From: Pseudomaricurvus sp965656525
GTDB lineage: Bacteria; Pseudomonadota; Gammaproteobacteria; Pseudomonadales; Cellvibrionaceae
Direction of reading: 5' to 3'
NCBI GenBank assembly: GCA_965656525.1
Contig: CBFHKY010000001.1
Location: forward strand, 62,001-126,000
Length of the DNA stretch: 64,000 nt
Below are positions 43,967-52,994 of the stretch, piece after piece; position 1 is the stretch's first letter, and the number at the start of each line of letters is the position of its first letter. Position numbers and translations under genes: made by a program. The notes below the pieces were generated by a model. It was not told the DNA's origin. It saw only the letters and a program-made list of their open reading frames with translations, and did no database searches.

Positions 43967-44270
43967 TGAATTGATACCTTGTATTGGAGGGTGTCTGACT
44001 ACCGTGAAGGCATGAGCTTACAATCGGTAACCACAAAAAGGAGCTGGAAATAAACCCATAAGAGGTGTTTACACGTATGTAGTCGTGGTGAGATTTGCTT
44101 TTCTTACAGCCTATTTAGAGAAAGTACAATCAACTTGATATTCGGCAGTAATCAGAGCCTTTAAGCTGTAAGATACAGACATCAACTTCGACTAACCTTA
44201 AGCATAGACATAAAAATAGCCCGTTAGGTCTCGTTGTTAACTCCCGCTAAAATCCCAGCTTCGAAATAGG
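43967..44270. other. Divergent hvfA/arsS promoter region, 304 bp
   Basis: No gene is seen. It must hold the promoters of the HvfA-like gene and of the arsS operon. I could not identify a clear ECF-type -35/-10 pair by eye. Confidence 0.5.
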
Positions 44271-45248
44271 ATGCTCACTGTGCGCGAAACCTTACCATTA
44301 TTGGAGACCACTGATTTTCCAGCTGTTTATCGATCTACGCTGGATACCCTTCAGGTAAATTTGGGCTATCGATGTAACCAACGCTGCTTACATTGTCATG
44401 TGAATGCGGGGCCGACACGCACAGAAATGATGGACGAAGAAACCATCGCACTGATTGTGCCAGTATTGAAACAACAGGGCATTCAAACCCTCGACCTTAC
44501 CGGTGGTGCGCCTGAGCTGCACCCACAGTTTCGACAGCTGGTGGCTGAGGCCACGAAAGCTGGAATCCAAGTGATTGATCGCTGTAATCTCACGATTCTA
44601 TTTGAACCCGAACAAGAAGATTTGGCTGAATTTCTTGCACAGCATCGTGTGGACATCGTGGCATCATTACCGTGCTACTCCATGCATAATGTGGATCAAC
44701 AGCGGGGGGATGGTGTGTTTGATAAAAGCATTGCAGCATTACAAACTTTAAATCAATTTGGCTATGGTCGCGAAGGTAGTAATTTAATACTCAACTTAGT
44801 GTATAACCCGCAAGGGGCAAACCTGCCGCCCAATCAACAGGTTCTAGAAGCTGACTACAAGCGTGAACTGCTACACCACTTCAACATTGAGTTTAATCAC
44901 TTGTTCGCATTGGCCAATATGCCAATACAACGCTTTGGTTCTACGCTGATTTCCAAAGGTCAGTTCAACGATTACATGAACCTACTGAAAGACAATTTTG
45001 ATATCGCCAACCTAGAACAAGTGATGTGTCGCCACCTAGTTAGCGTGGATTGGCAAGGGTATTTATTCGATTGTGATTTCAATCAACAACTTGGAGTAGG
45101 GATCCACCCAAAGAATGGCTCTCATAGCGGTAAAGCGCACATAAAAGACTTATTAAGCACGACCATTACTGGCGATGCGATCACGATTGCTGATCACTGT
45201 TATGGTTGTACGGCAGGTCAGGGCAGCAGCTGTGGTGGTGCTCTGTGA
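44271..45248 (+). CDS. arsS: Arsenosugar biosynthesis radical SAM protein ArsS, 325 aa
   Basis: The radical SAM cluster motif is CNQRCLHC (CxxxCxxC, about residues 36-43), followed by LDLTGGAPELHPQF. The C-terminal Cys-rich segment CYGCTAGQGSSCGG and the middle NLILNLVYNPQGANLPPNQ are hallmarks of the ArsS family (TIGR04167). ArsS joins a 5'-deoxyadenosyl group to dimethylarsenite on the way to arsenosugars. Its stop overlaps the GTG of the next gene, so they are coupled. ArsM is encoded 4.7 kb downstream. Confidence 0.88.
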   Translation: MLTVRETLPLLETTDFPAVYRSTLDTLQVNLGYRCNQRCLHCHVNAGPTRTEMMDEETIALIVPVLKQQGIQTLDLTGGAPELHPQFRQLVAEATKAGIQVIDRCNLTILFEPEQEDLAEFLAQHRVDIVASLPCYSMHNVDQQRGDGVFDKSIAALQTLNQFGYGREGSNLILNLVYNPQGANLPPNQQVLEADYKRELLHHFNIEFNHLFALANMPIQRFGSTLISKGQFNDYMNLLKDNFDIANLEQVMCRHLVSVDWQGYLFDCDFNQQLGVGIHPKNGSHSGKAHIKDLLSTTITGDAITIADHCYGCTAGQGSSCGGAL

Positions 45249-47500
45249 AAAAAATCATCGTTTTATTGTTAGCCTGCTTATTGGCCGCCAGCTTCTTTTA
45301 TTTTGATCTACAACAGTGGCTGACCTTAGCGGGCCTGAAAAGTGGGCTGGACCAGCTGCTTGTCTGGCGGGATGAAAATTGGCTGTTTTTCGTCGGCTTT
45401 TACGGTGCAGCGTACATTATTGTAACGGCTCTGTCGTTGCCGGGGGCCGCCGTAATGACACTCGCAGGTGGGGCGCTATTCGGGCTGTGGTGGGGGTTAT
45501 TGATTGTCTCTTTTGCCAGTACGATTGGGGCCACGCTGGCCTTTTTGGTGTCTCGCTTCTTATTGCAGAGTACGGTGCAAAACCGCTTTGGTGAGCGGCT
45601 CTCTACGATTAACAAAGGTATCCAAGAAGACGGTGCTTTTTATCTTTTTACACTGCGTTTGGTACCGGTATTTCCCTTCTTTTTGATCAATCTATTAATG
45701 GCATTAACGCCCATTAAAACGTTCACGTTTTACTGGGTTAGCCAAATAGGGATGCTCGCAGGAACCGCTGTGTTTGTTAATGCAGGAACTCAACTCGCCG
45801 AAGTGGATAGCCTTTCCGATGTATTATCACCGAGCCTATTATTGTCTTTCGTACTGTTAGGTGTTTTCCCTCTCTTGGCAAAACAACTGTTAGCAGTGAT
45901 TAAAAAGCGACGAGTGTATGCCAGTTACACAAAACCTAAACACTTTGATCGCAATATAATTGTTATTGGCGCCGGTGCTGGTGGTTTGGTGACGTCCTAT
46001 ATTGCGGCGCTAGTGAAAGCCAAAGTCACATTGGTAGAAAATCACAAAATGGGTGGCGACTGTTTGAATACAGGGTGTGTTCCCAGTAAAGCGCTGATCA
46101 AAAGTGCAAAAATCGCTGACCAAATGCGTAATGCCGACCAATATGGTTTAGAGCCGGTTGAGCCTAAGCTGTCTTTTCGCGCCATCATGACCAGAATAAA
46201 ACGTATCATTGCCGATATAGAACCTCATGACAGTGTAGAACGATACACATCGCTCGGGGTTGAAGTCATACAGGGATACGCTCGTCTGATGGACCCTTGG
46301 ACGGTTGAAATTACACTTGCCAACGGCAATACCCAAACGCTAACCAGCCGATCTATTGTACTGGCCACTGGCGCCAAACCGTTGATACCGCCGCTGCCCG
46401 GTTTAGACGATGTCGGTTATGTCACCAGCGATACACTATGGGACACGTTTTCCGATATGGATCAGCCACCTGCGCGGCTTGTTGTTTTAGGTGGTGGGCC
46501 CATTGGCTGTGAGCTTGCGCAAAGTTTTTCAAGATTGGGTTCGCAAGTCACACAAATCGAAATGTCACCGCGGCTGTTAATCCGTGAAGATGAAGAGGTA
46601 TCTGAAAGCGCCAAAATGAGTTTAGAACGCAGTGGTGTAAATGTGCTCACCAATCACCGAGCCATTCGGTGCGGTATTGAAGAAACCGAGAGCAGTAACG
46701 CCACGAAATATATCGTGGTCGAGAACGGTGGGGCTGAAACAATCATCCCGTTCGATGCATTACTGTGTGCTGTTGGCCGACACCCACGTTTGCAGGGCTA
46801 CGGCTTGGAAACCTTGGGTATCGACTGTGAAAAATCTTTGCCCATCAATGCGTATTTGCAAACTCAGTATCCCAATATTTTTGCCGTAGGGGATTTAGCT
46901 GGCCCCTATCAATTCACTCATGTTGCAGCCCATCAAGCTTGGTACGGCGCAGTCAATGGATTGTTTGGCGATGTTAAAAAATTCAAAGTTGATTATAGAG
47001 TAATTCCAACCACGACGTTTCTCGATCCAGAAATTGCTCGCGTTGGCCTCAATGAGACAGAGGCTAAAGCGCAGGGGGTTGATTATGAAGTGGTGCGCTA
47101 CAACATCGACGACCTCGANNNNNNNCGTGTTGGCCTCAATGAGACAGAGGCTAAAGCGCAGGGGGTTGATTATGAAGTGGTGCGCTACAACATCGACGAC
47201 CTCGACCGAGCCATTGCGGACAGTAAAGCCCATGGCTATATTCGTGTTTTGACCCCTCCGGGAAAAGATAAAATCTTAGGCGTCACCATTGTGGCCGAAG
47301 GGGCAGGTGAAATGCTCACTGAGTTTACTATGGCGATGAAACACGGCCTAGGCTTGAAAAAGATATTGGCTACCATTCATGTGTACCCAACCTGGGCAGA
47401 AGCCAATAAATACGCTGCTGGCGAATGGAGTCGTCGCCATGCTCCAGAAAAGCTACTGCCCTGGGTAGCGCGTTTTCATCAATGGCGGCGGGGCCAATAG
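45245..47500 (+). CDS. Fusion of TVP38/TMEM64 (VTT) membrane domain and pyridine-nucleotide-disulfide oxidoreductase
   Basis: The first 220 or so residues form a VTT/SNARE-associated membrane domain (LSLPGAAVMTLAGGALFGLW). After a linker, an FAD domain begins at IVIGAGAGGLVTSYIA, with the redox disulfide GGDCLNTGCVPSKAL, a second Rossmann motif VLGGGPIGCELAQ, and a mercuric-reductase/lipoamide-dehydrogenase-like dimerisation domain. The start is GTG 45245, overlapping the arsS stop (GTGA). The ORF contains a 7-N gap flanked by a duplicated 77-bp segment; the real protein is probably 29 residues shorter. It may supply reducing power at the membrane for arsenic chemistry (inference). Confidence 0.85.
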   Translation: MKKIIVLLLACLLAASFFYFDLQQWLTLAGLKSGLDQLLVWRDENWLFFVGFYGAAYIIVTALSLPGAAVMTLAGGALFGLWWGLLIVSFASTIGATLAFLVSRFLLQSTVQNRFGERLSTINKGIQEDGAFYLFTLRLVPVFPFFLINLLMALTPIKTFTFYWVSQIGMLAGTAVFVNAGTQLAEVDSLSDVLSPSLLLSFVLLGVFPLLAKQLLAVIKKRRVYASYTKPKHFDRNIIVIGAGAGGLVTSYIAALVKAKVTLVENHKMGGDCLNTGCVPSKALIKSAKIADQMRNADQYGLEPVEPKLSFRAIMTRIKRIIADIEPHDSVERYTSLGVEVIQGYARLMDPWTVEITLANGNTQTLTSRSIVLATGAKPLIPPLPGLDDVGYVTSDTLWDTFSDMDQPPARLVVLGGGPIGCELAQSFSRLGSQVTQIEMSPRLLIREDEEVSESAKMSLERSGVNVLTNHRAIRCGIEETESSNATKYIVVENGGAETIIPFDALLCAVGRHPRLQGYGLETLGIDCEKSLPINAYLQTQYPNIFAVGDLAGPYQFTHVAAHQAWYGAVNGLFGDVKKFKVDYRVIPTTTFLDPEIARVGLNETEAKAQGVDYEVVRYNIDDLXXXRVGLNETEAKAQGVDYEVVRYNIDDLDRAIADSKAHGYIRVLTPPGKDKILGVTIVAEGAGEMLTEFTMAMKHGLGLKKILATIHVYPTWAEANKYAAGEWSRRHAPEKLLPWVARFHQWRRGQ
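47042..47205. repeat. 77-bp exact duplication flanking a 7-N gap (assembly artefact)
   Basis: Bases 47042-47118 and 47129-47205 are identical, separated by NNNNNNN (47119-47125) and a few bases. Both encode the same RVGLNETEAKAQGVDYEVVR stretch. Overlapping contig ends were very likely scaffolded without merging. Confidence 0.9.
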
Positions 47501-47651
47501 GCTCTATATTTTATGCCCTATGCCGTAAAGTTTTAGCTGCTGGTTTTCAGGCAACGAGGTGCCCAAAACTTTGGGGTACCTCATATCATTGATCTTAAGT
47601 GTAACCACCCATACGCCAAGTTTTCCCCAATGATTTAAGAGTATAACGCTT

Positions 47652-48320
47652 GTGATCTCTATCGTGGTTCCTATTTTTAATGAAATCGACACTCTTCCAT
47701 CGCTACTCAAGCGCTTGCAACATTGGCAACGGCAGGGGTGTGAAATACTTTTGGTTGACGGTAACAGCACGGATGAGTCGGCGGATATGGCAAGATCATT
47801 TGGGTTTGAAGTGCTGCCCTGTGCAAAAGGCCGCGCCAAACAAATGAATATGGGGGCAAATGCCGCCACAGGGAATTTACTGCTGTTCCTTCATGCTGAC
47901 ACCCAATTACCTGCCAACGCCGATACAAAAATTCTATCTCTTTTACAGACAACGCATTGCTGGGGGCGTTTTGATGTAGAAATCAGCGGCTCTCATTACC
48001 TGCTGAGCGTTATTGCGAAAATGATGAATCTGCGCTCGCGGCGCACGGGCATCGCCACTGGCGATCAAGCGATTTTTGTCACCAAAAATGTATTTGAAGA
48101 TGTTGGCGGTTTTCCAGAACAACCATTGATGGAGGATATCGAACTGTCTAAACAGTTATTACGTTATTCATCACCATTGTGCTTGCATGACAAAGTCATT
48201 ACCTCGGGGCGCCGCTGGGAAAGCCAAGGCGTCTATCGAACCGTATTGTTGATGTGGCGTTTACGCTGGAAATATTGGCGAGGTACCCCCGCAGAAGCAC
48301 TGGCCAAGGATTATGTCTAA
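47652..48320 (+). CDS. Family 2 glycosyltransferase, arsenosugar-associated (TIGR04283 type), 222 aa
   Basis: Begins ISIVVPIFNEIDTLPSLLKR and has LLVDGNSTDESADMA for nucleotide-sugar binding and LFLHADTQLP as the metal-binding acid motif. Short GT2 proteins of this form are annotated as TIGR04283 and occur beside ArsS. The start is GTG 47652. Its stop overlaps the start of the next gene (TAATG). It may add or transfer the sugar part of the arsenosugar (inference). Confidence 0.85.
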   Translation: MISIVVPIFNEIDTLPSLLKRLQHWQRQGCEILLVDGNSTDESADMARSFGFEVLPCAKGRAKQMNMGANAATGNLLLFLHADTQLPANADTKILSLLQTTHCWGRFDVEISGSHYLLSVIAKMMNLRSRRTGIATGDQAIFVTKNVFEDVGGFPEQPLMEDIELSKQLLRYSSPLCLHDKVITSGRRWESQGVYRTVLLMWRLRWKYWRGTPAEALAKDYV

Positions 48321-48958
48321 TGCCGGTTCGCGTAGTCGTGTTTGCTAAAGTCCCTGTCGCTGGCCGCGCAAAAACTCGCTTAATTCCAGCTGTCGGTCGT
48401 GAAGGTTCGGCGCGCTTGGCAAGTGAGTTACTGTGCCATACCGTGTGCGAAGCTTTGTCATCGCAACTAGGCACCGTGGAGTTGTGTGTAACGCCCGTAA
48501 TTGATCACCCAGCTTGGCCCAAATTCATTACATCGGAGGCGATCCTATGGACCCAACAAGTAGCAGGGGACTTAGGCACACGCATGTGTGCGACGATACA
48601 ACGTGTGGTGAAAGAACGTTCAGATGTTTTATTGATGGGAACCGACTGCCCACAGCTGAACGCCAATCTATTACAACGTTTGGCAGCTAAGCTCGATAAT
48701 TTCGATGCGGTTATGGTGCCAGTAAACGATGGTGGTTACGCATTAATTGGCATCAGCAAACGGGTTTCTTTAAAGACAATCAACACACTGTTTGAAGATA
48801 TTCCTTGGAGTACCCCACAAGTGGCCGAGATGACTCGCCAACGCATTCATGACGCAGGTTTACAACTTTGGGAGTCAGAGACGCTTAATGATATTGATGA
48901 ACCAGAAGATTTAAGATATTTGCCTGCCGCGTTTATTCCGTCTCAGATCGACCTTTAA
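48320..48958 (+). CDS. DUF2064/TIGR04282-type glycosyltransferase, 212 aa
   Basis: The start MPVRVVVFAKVPVAGRAKTR is the nucleotidyl-/glycosyl-transferase A-type signature of the family. DVLLMGTDCPQLNANLL supplies the acid pair, and DGGYALIGISKR follows. It pairs with the preceding GT2 gene by TAATG coupling, as is usual next to ArsS. The open frame begins at 48254, but the ATG at 48320 is the family start. Its last 26 bp overlap the convergent sterol-desaturase-like gene. Confidence 0.85.
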   Translation: MPVRVVVFAKVPVAGRAKTRLIPAVGREGSARLASELLCHTVCEALSSQLGTVELCVTPVIDHPAWPKFITSEAILWTQQVAGDLGTRMCATIQRVVKERSDVLLMGTDCPQLNANLLQRLAAKLDNFDAVMVPVNDGGYALIGISKRVSLKTINTLFEDIPWSTPQVAEMTRQRIHDAGLQLWESETLNDIDEPEDLRYLPAAFIPSQIDL

Positions 48959-49763
48959 CAAAAGGTTGAATCAATAAAGCATAGAAGCGCTGCTCCTGAG
49001 GGGATCGAAACGATTCCAAACCTATGCTCATATTTTCATGCCCCCGTTTGGGCACTTTACGGTAAGTACCAAACAGTCGATCCCATAGGGACAAGTTAAA
49101 CCCGTAATTGGAATTGGTTTCGTTGAGGGCCGTTGAATGATGAATTCGGTGCATGTCTGGTGTCACGATCAACCAACGAAGGCACNNNNNNNNNNNNNNN
49201 NNNNNNNNNNNNNNNNNNNNNNNNNNNNNNNNNNNNNNNNNNNNNNNNNNNNNNNNNNNNNNNNNNNNNNNNNNNNNNNNNNNNNNNNNNNNNNNNNNNN
49301 NNNNNNNNNNNNNNNNNNNNNNNNNNNNNNNNNNNNNNNNNNNNNNNNNNNNNNNNNNNNNNNNNNNNNNNNNNNNNNNNNNNNNNNNNNNNNNNNNNNN
49401 NNNNNNNNNNNNNNNNNNNNNNNNNNNNNNNNNNNNNNNNNNNNNNNNNNNNNNNNNNNNNNNNNNNNNNNNNNNNNNNNNNNNNNNNNNNNNNNNNNNN
49501 NNNNNNNNNNNNNNNTGGAATACCCCCCAAGAATGTTGTTCTGCCATTAACGCGCAACCGACGGCCGCCACAGGAAACACCAAGCGTAATAATAGTGTAT
49601 TACACACTGACAAACCGATGTGATTGCGCCAGCGCGAACCTTTTGTCGCGGTTAAACGGCGTCGTGGCAGTTTGACTTCGCACCAGGCGATTACTGCCAA
49701 AATGACAAGAAAACTCCCTAGGCGCAGACTGGATTCATGAATCACCCAATCGATCATAATCAT
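48933..49763 (-). CDS. Sterol desaturase/fatty acid hydroxylase family protein, with large gap
   Basis: The C-terminal part has the di-iron histidine motif DMHRIHHS and NSNYGFNLSLWDRLFGTY, typical of the family. The N-terminal part has membrane helices. A 330-base N run (49186-49515) hides the central histidine boxes. These membrane enzymes hydroxylate or desaturate lipids. The 3' end overlaps the DUF2064 gene by 26 bp on the opposite strand. Whether it belongs to the arsenic pathway (for example arsenolipid formation) is unknown. Confidence 0.8.
   Translation of the reverse strand: MIMIDWVIHESSLRLGSFLVILAVIAWCEVKLPRRRLTATKGSRWRNHIGLSVCNTLLLRLVFPVAAVGCALMAEQHSWGVFXXXXXXXXXXXXXXXXXXXXXXXXXXXXXXXXXXXXXXXXXXXXXXXXXXXXXXXXXXXXXXXXXXXXXXXXXXXXXXXXXXXXXXXXXXXXXXXXXXXXXXXXXXXXXXXCLRWLIVTPDMHRIHHSTALNETNSNYGFNLSLWDRLFGTYRKVPKRGHENMSIGLESFRSPQEQRFYALLIQPFVKGRSETE
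49186..49515. other. Assembly gap, 330 N
   Basis: N run inside the sterol-desaturase-like gene; the frame agrees on both sides. Confidence 0.95.
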
Positions 49764-49928
49764 TCTTATGTTGTGTATTGAAATGGTATTCTAACGTAAA
49801 TATTGTTATTAGACAGAAGAGAACTCTGATCGAGCCTTGCATATATATGAATTGGAATGAGAAGCGATGCTGACAAAGCAACGTTATTTCGATCGACCAG
49901 AGACTCCAAGCATGAATAGGACCCTAAC

Positions 49929-50981
49929 ATGTACGATGTTGTAAAAGATTATTATGGTAAACAACTGCAAGCGACAACCGATTTAAAAACCTCAGCTTGC
50001 TGTGATGTCNNNNNNNNNNNNNNNNNNNNNNNNNNNNNNNNNNNNNNNNNNNNNNNNNNNNNNNNNNNNNNNNNNNNNNNNNNNNNNNNNNNNNNNNNNN
50101 NNNNNNNNNNNNNNNNNNNNNNNNNNNNNNNNNNNNNNNNNNNNNNNNNNNNNNNNNNNNNNNNNNNNNNNNNNNNNNNNNNNNNNNNNNNNNNNNNNNN
50201 NNNNNNNNNNNNNNNNNNNNNNNNNNNNNNNNNNNNNNNNNNNNNNNNNNNNNNNNNNNNNNNNNNNNNNNNNNNNNNNNNNNNNNNNNNNNNNNNNNNN
50301 NNNNNNNNNNNNNNNNNNNNNNNNNNNNNNNNTGGCTCATTTGATGTCATAGTGTCCAACTGTGTGATTAATTTATCACCAGATAAAGATGCCGTCATGA
50401 AGGGCGTTTACTCACTATTAAAGCCGGGTGGTGAATTTTACTTTTCTGATGTGTATTCGGATCGCCGTGTGCCAGAAAGCGTTCGTAACGACTCTGTTCT
50501 TTATGGCGAATGTTTGGGCGGAGCGCTGTACTGGAACGACTTTTTGCGTTTATCGACAGCAAATGGTTTTGCTGATCCTCGCCTTGTGGATGATCGTCCA
50601 CTTCAAGTCACCGCACCTGAACTGGCCAATAAAACTGGCAGCCTGTCCTTTTTTTCAGCAACGTTTCGCTTATTTAAACTGGATCAGCTGGAGTCAGCTT
50701 GTGAAGATTACGGGCAAGCTGTGATCTACTTGGGGACAGTGAAAGATCAGCCAGACACTTTTATGCTTGATAAACATCACCTGATTGAAGCCGGTAAAGT
50801 GTTCCCTGTGTGTGGCAATACTTGGCACATGCTGAAAAGCACACGCTTTGCTGATCATTTCCAGTTTATTGGGGATTTCAGTTGCCATTACGGCATATTC
50901 GAAGGCTGCGGATCGCTCATGCCGTTCGATAACGTTGGGGCGACCAGTAGCGGCACAACAAACTCCGCGGCATGTTGTTAA
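49929..50981 (+). CDS. arsM: Arsenite S-adenosylmethionine methyltransferase ArsM, with gap
   Basis: The N-terminus YDVVKDYYGKQLQATTDLKT and ACCDV match ArsM-type proteins. After the gap, GSFDVIVSNCVINLSPDKDA contains the conserved cysteine of the arsenic site, followed by KPGGEFYFSDVYSDRRVP. The C-terminus ends in NSAACC. It methylates arsenite with SAM, giving the substrate for ArsS. A 323-N run (50010-50332) hides motif I, but the frame is kept. It is probably transcribed on its own promoter because the sterol-desaturase-like gene lies upstream on the other strand. Confidence 0.85.
   Translation: MYDVVKDYYGKQLQATTDLKTSACCDVXXXXXXXXXXXXXXXXXXXXXXXXXXXXXXXXXXXXXXXXXXXXXXXXXXXXXXXXXXXXXXXXXXXXXXXXXXXXXXXXXXXXXXXXXXXXXXXXXXXXXXXXXXXXGSFDVIVSNCVINLSPDKDAVMKGVYSLLKPGGEFYFSDVYSDRRVPESVRNDSVLYGECLGGALYWNDFLRLSTANGFADPRLVDDRPLQVTAPELANKTGSLSFFSATFRLFKLDQLESACEDYGQAVIYLGTVKDQPDTFMLDKHHLIEAGKVFPVCGNTWHMLKSTRFADHFQFIGDFSCHYGIFEGCGSLMPFDNVGATSSGTTNSAACC
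50010..50332. other. Assembly gap, 323 N
   Basis: N run inside arsM covering the SAM-binding core. Confidence 0.95.
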
Positions 50982-51248
50982 GAAAGTAAGCTGCTGAGAC
51001 AAGACATGCCTCTGACGCCCACAAACAAGGGTTTTCATGACTCGGTTATGGGTACCAGCAGAAGCATAGTCGTTACGCCATTATAAGTTCATATACTCTT
51101 TAGTATACGACATAGCATTATTTGTGTTAGGGTTGGCCACAGACGCTGTATATAAGCCGATAAGATATTGATTCAAACAACATACGCTAGCATAAACAGT
51201 AATCACTACAACGCATTGGGTGTTAAACCCTTGTTTTAGGTACTCAGA

Positions 51249-52490
51249 ATGGCACACCCAAAACCGACGGCTTTGTATCCGCCTTACGAGGGTTTTCAGA
51301 GTTTTGATTTTCGTGACTACCAAGAACTAAAGCAGTTTCTAGATTCTGGTGACGCTTGGTGGATGACTCATTGGGCGTGGGGAAAAGAGTTTTTAACCTA
51401 TGTTGGTCGCAACAAGTCTGAGCATACGTTTTCACGTTTTCGCAATGAGACTGAGCGTTTCTTGTTGTGGGTGTTTCTGATTAAAGCTAAGCCTATGGAT
51501 CAGTTGCGCAAGGCCGATATTTTAGAGTATGCCGATTTTTGTTGGCAGCCGCCTGTGTCTTGGATTTGCTTGGCAAACCACGAAAAATTTGTTTTCCGCA
51601 ATGGTTTTTATACACAGAACCCTCTGTGGGCACCCTTCAAGTTAAAGACACCCAAAAATAATCATACCAATAATGAGCCCGATAAGAAAAAGTACAAACC
51701 TTCACAGCAAACCCTGACTGCGACGTTTACCGCCGTGATTGCCTTTTATAAATACTTAATGAATGAAGAACATCTCTACGGAAACCCAGCACAAATTGCG
51801 AAATCGGATTGTCGGCATTTTATTCATGATGCTCAAGTGAAAGAAATCCGTCGATTGACCGAGGCGCAGTGGCAATATGTGTTCGATGTTGCACTGGAGC
51901 TCGCACAAGAAGATCGGCTGTATGAGCGCAGTCTGTTTGTAATTTGTGCACTCAAAACCTTATTTTTGCGCGTTTCTGAATTGTCTGAGCGTAAAAACTG
52001 GGTGCCCGTCATGAGCCACTTTTGGCAGGATTCGGATGGCAACTGGTGGCTGAAAGTCTTCGGTAAAGGGCGAAAATTAAGAGACATCACCGTACCCAAC
52101 AGTTTTATTGAATACTTAAAAAGATACCGCGCTTTCAGGGGGTTAACCCCCCTGCCATCCACTGGCGAAAATCACCCAATTGTAGAAAAGATTCGCGGCC
52201 AAGGTGGGATGACGTCAAGACAACTCACGCGCATTGTTCAAGATGTTTTCGATCAAGCGTATGAAAAAATGCGCATGGCTCAAGGTGAAGATCACGCGCG
52301 GAAATTACTGGAAGCATCCACTCACTGGCTCCGGCACACGGGTGCCAGTATGGAAGTAGAACGTGGGCGCGCCCTAAAAGACTTGTCCGAAGATTTAGGC
52401 CACTCTAGTATGGCGACGACTGACACCATCTACGTTCAAACTGAAAACCGTATACGTGCTGAAAGTGGTAAAGATCGCAAAGTGAATTAG
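51249..52490 (+). CDS. Tyrosine recombinase/phage-integrase family protein, 413 aa
   Basis: The catalytic residues are visible: Arg in KTLFLRVSELSE (about 241), H-x-x-R in HWLRHTGAS (about 359-362), His in DLGHSSMATT, and the tyrosine nucleophile in DTIYVQTE (about 395). An N-terminal SAM-like DNA-binding domain precedes it (ELKQFLDSGDAWWMTHWAWG and on). No attachment-site repeats, excisionase or other mobile-element genes are seen. It lies between the arsenic and czc clusters. Confidence 0.88.
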   Translation: MAHPKPTALYPPYEGFQSFDFRDYQELKQFLDSGDAWWMTHWAWGKEFLTYVGRNKSEHTFSRFRNETERFLLWVFLIKAKPMDQLRKADILEYADFCWQPPVSWICLANHEKFVFRNGFYTQNPLWAPFKLKTPKNNHTNNEPDKKKYKPSQQTLTATFTAVIAFYKYLMNEEHLYGNPAQIAKSDCRHFIHDAQVKEIRRLTEAQWQYVFDVALELAQEDRLYERSLFVICALKTLFLRVSELSERKNWVPVMSHFWQDSDGNWWLKVFGKGRKLRDITVPNSFIEYLKRYRAFRGLTPLPSTGENHPIVEKIRGQGGMTSRQLTRIVQDVFDQAYEKMRMAQGEDHARKLLEASTHWLRHTGASMEVERGRALKDLSEDLGHSSMATTDTIYVQTENRIRAESGKDRKVN

Positions 52491-52569
52491 CGATCTATTT
52501 AAACCATGTTAATGCTGTGCATATTTGTTAGACTAAAAACAGTTTCGAGAATCGGTATAAACGATAAAA

Positions 52570-52935
52570 ATGTTTAAACGCACCCTGACATACCTTTTAC
52601 TGATGCTGGTTGTTCTGCAATCCGGTATGGCTCTGTGTGATGAGCATCAGCTGCACCAGTCAGGATCTGTACACGTAACATTCGATGAAAGCCATCAACA
52701 TCTTGACGAGTTTGAGTCAGCCGCCCCCCTTTTCGAAGCACTTAACTTAGACCCTTTGTCGTCTGAAAAGTGGGATTGTCAGCACTGCTGTCACTGTCAT
52801 GGCCACTTTTCTTCTGCCATTTTGGTCTCGGCCGAGATCATCTTGTTGCCCAAAAATTCATCACCCATACCCACTTATTCTGAAAATTCTTTTCCTGATA
52901 CCTACGAAGCATTCCTGCGCCCTCCTAAAGCATAA
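52570..52935 (+). CDS. Small exported Cys/His-rich protein leading the czc operon, 121 aa
   Basis: An N-terminal signal peptide (MFKRTLTYLLLMLVVLQSGM, then ALC) is followed by several His (HQLHQSG, DESHQHLDE) and a dense CQHCCHCHGHF motif near residue 75. This suggests metal binding in the periplasm. It lies 59 bp upstream of the outer-membrane efflux gene, in the position of CzcI-like regulators or metal chaperones. No firm family was recognised. Confidence 0.7.
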   Translation: MFKRTLTYLLLMLVVLQSGMALCDEHQLHQSGSVHVTFDESHQHLDEFESAAPLFEALNLDPLSSEKWDCQHCCHCHGHFSSAILVSAEIILLPKNSSPIPTYSENSFPDTYEAFLRPPKA

Positions 52936-52994
52936 GCCCTAAAACCGTTTATCACCCGCATTTGCGGAATGAAGACTGACATTAGGACTTACCC

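Noticed and set aside
43967..44105. ECF sigma promoter of the HvfA-like gene
   Set aside because: Several GTAAG/GTAAAC-like boxes exist but no convincing -35/-10 pair, so I do not list one.
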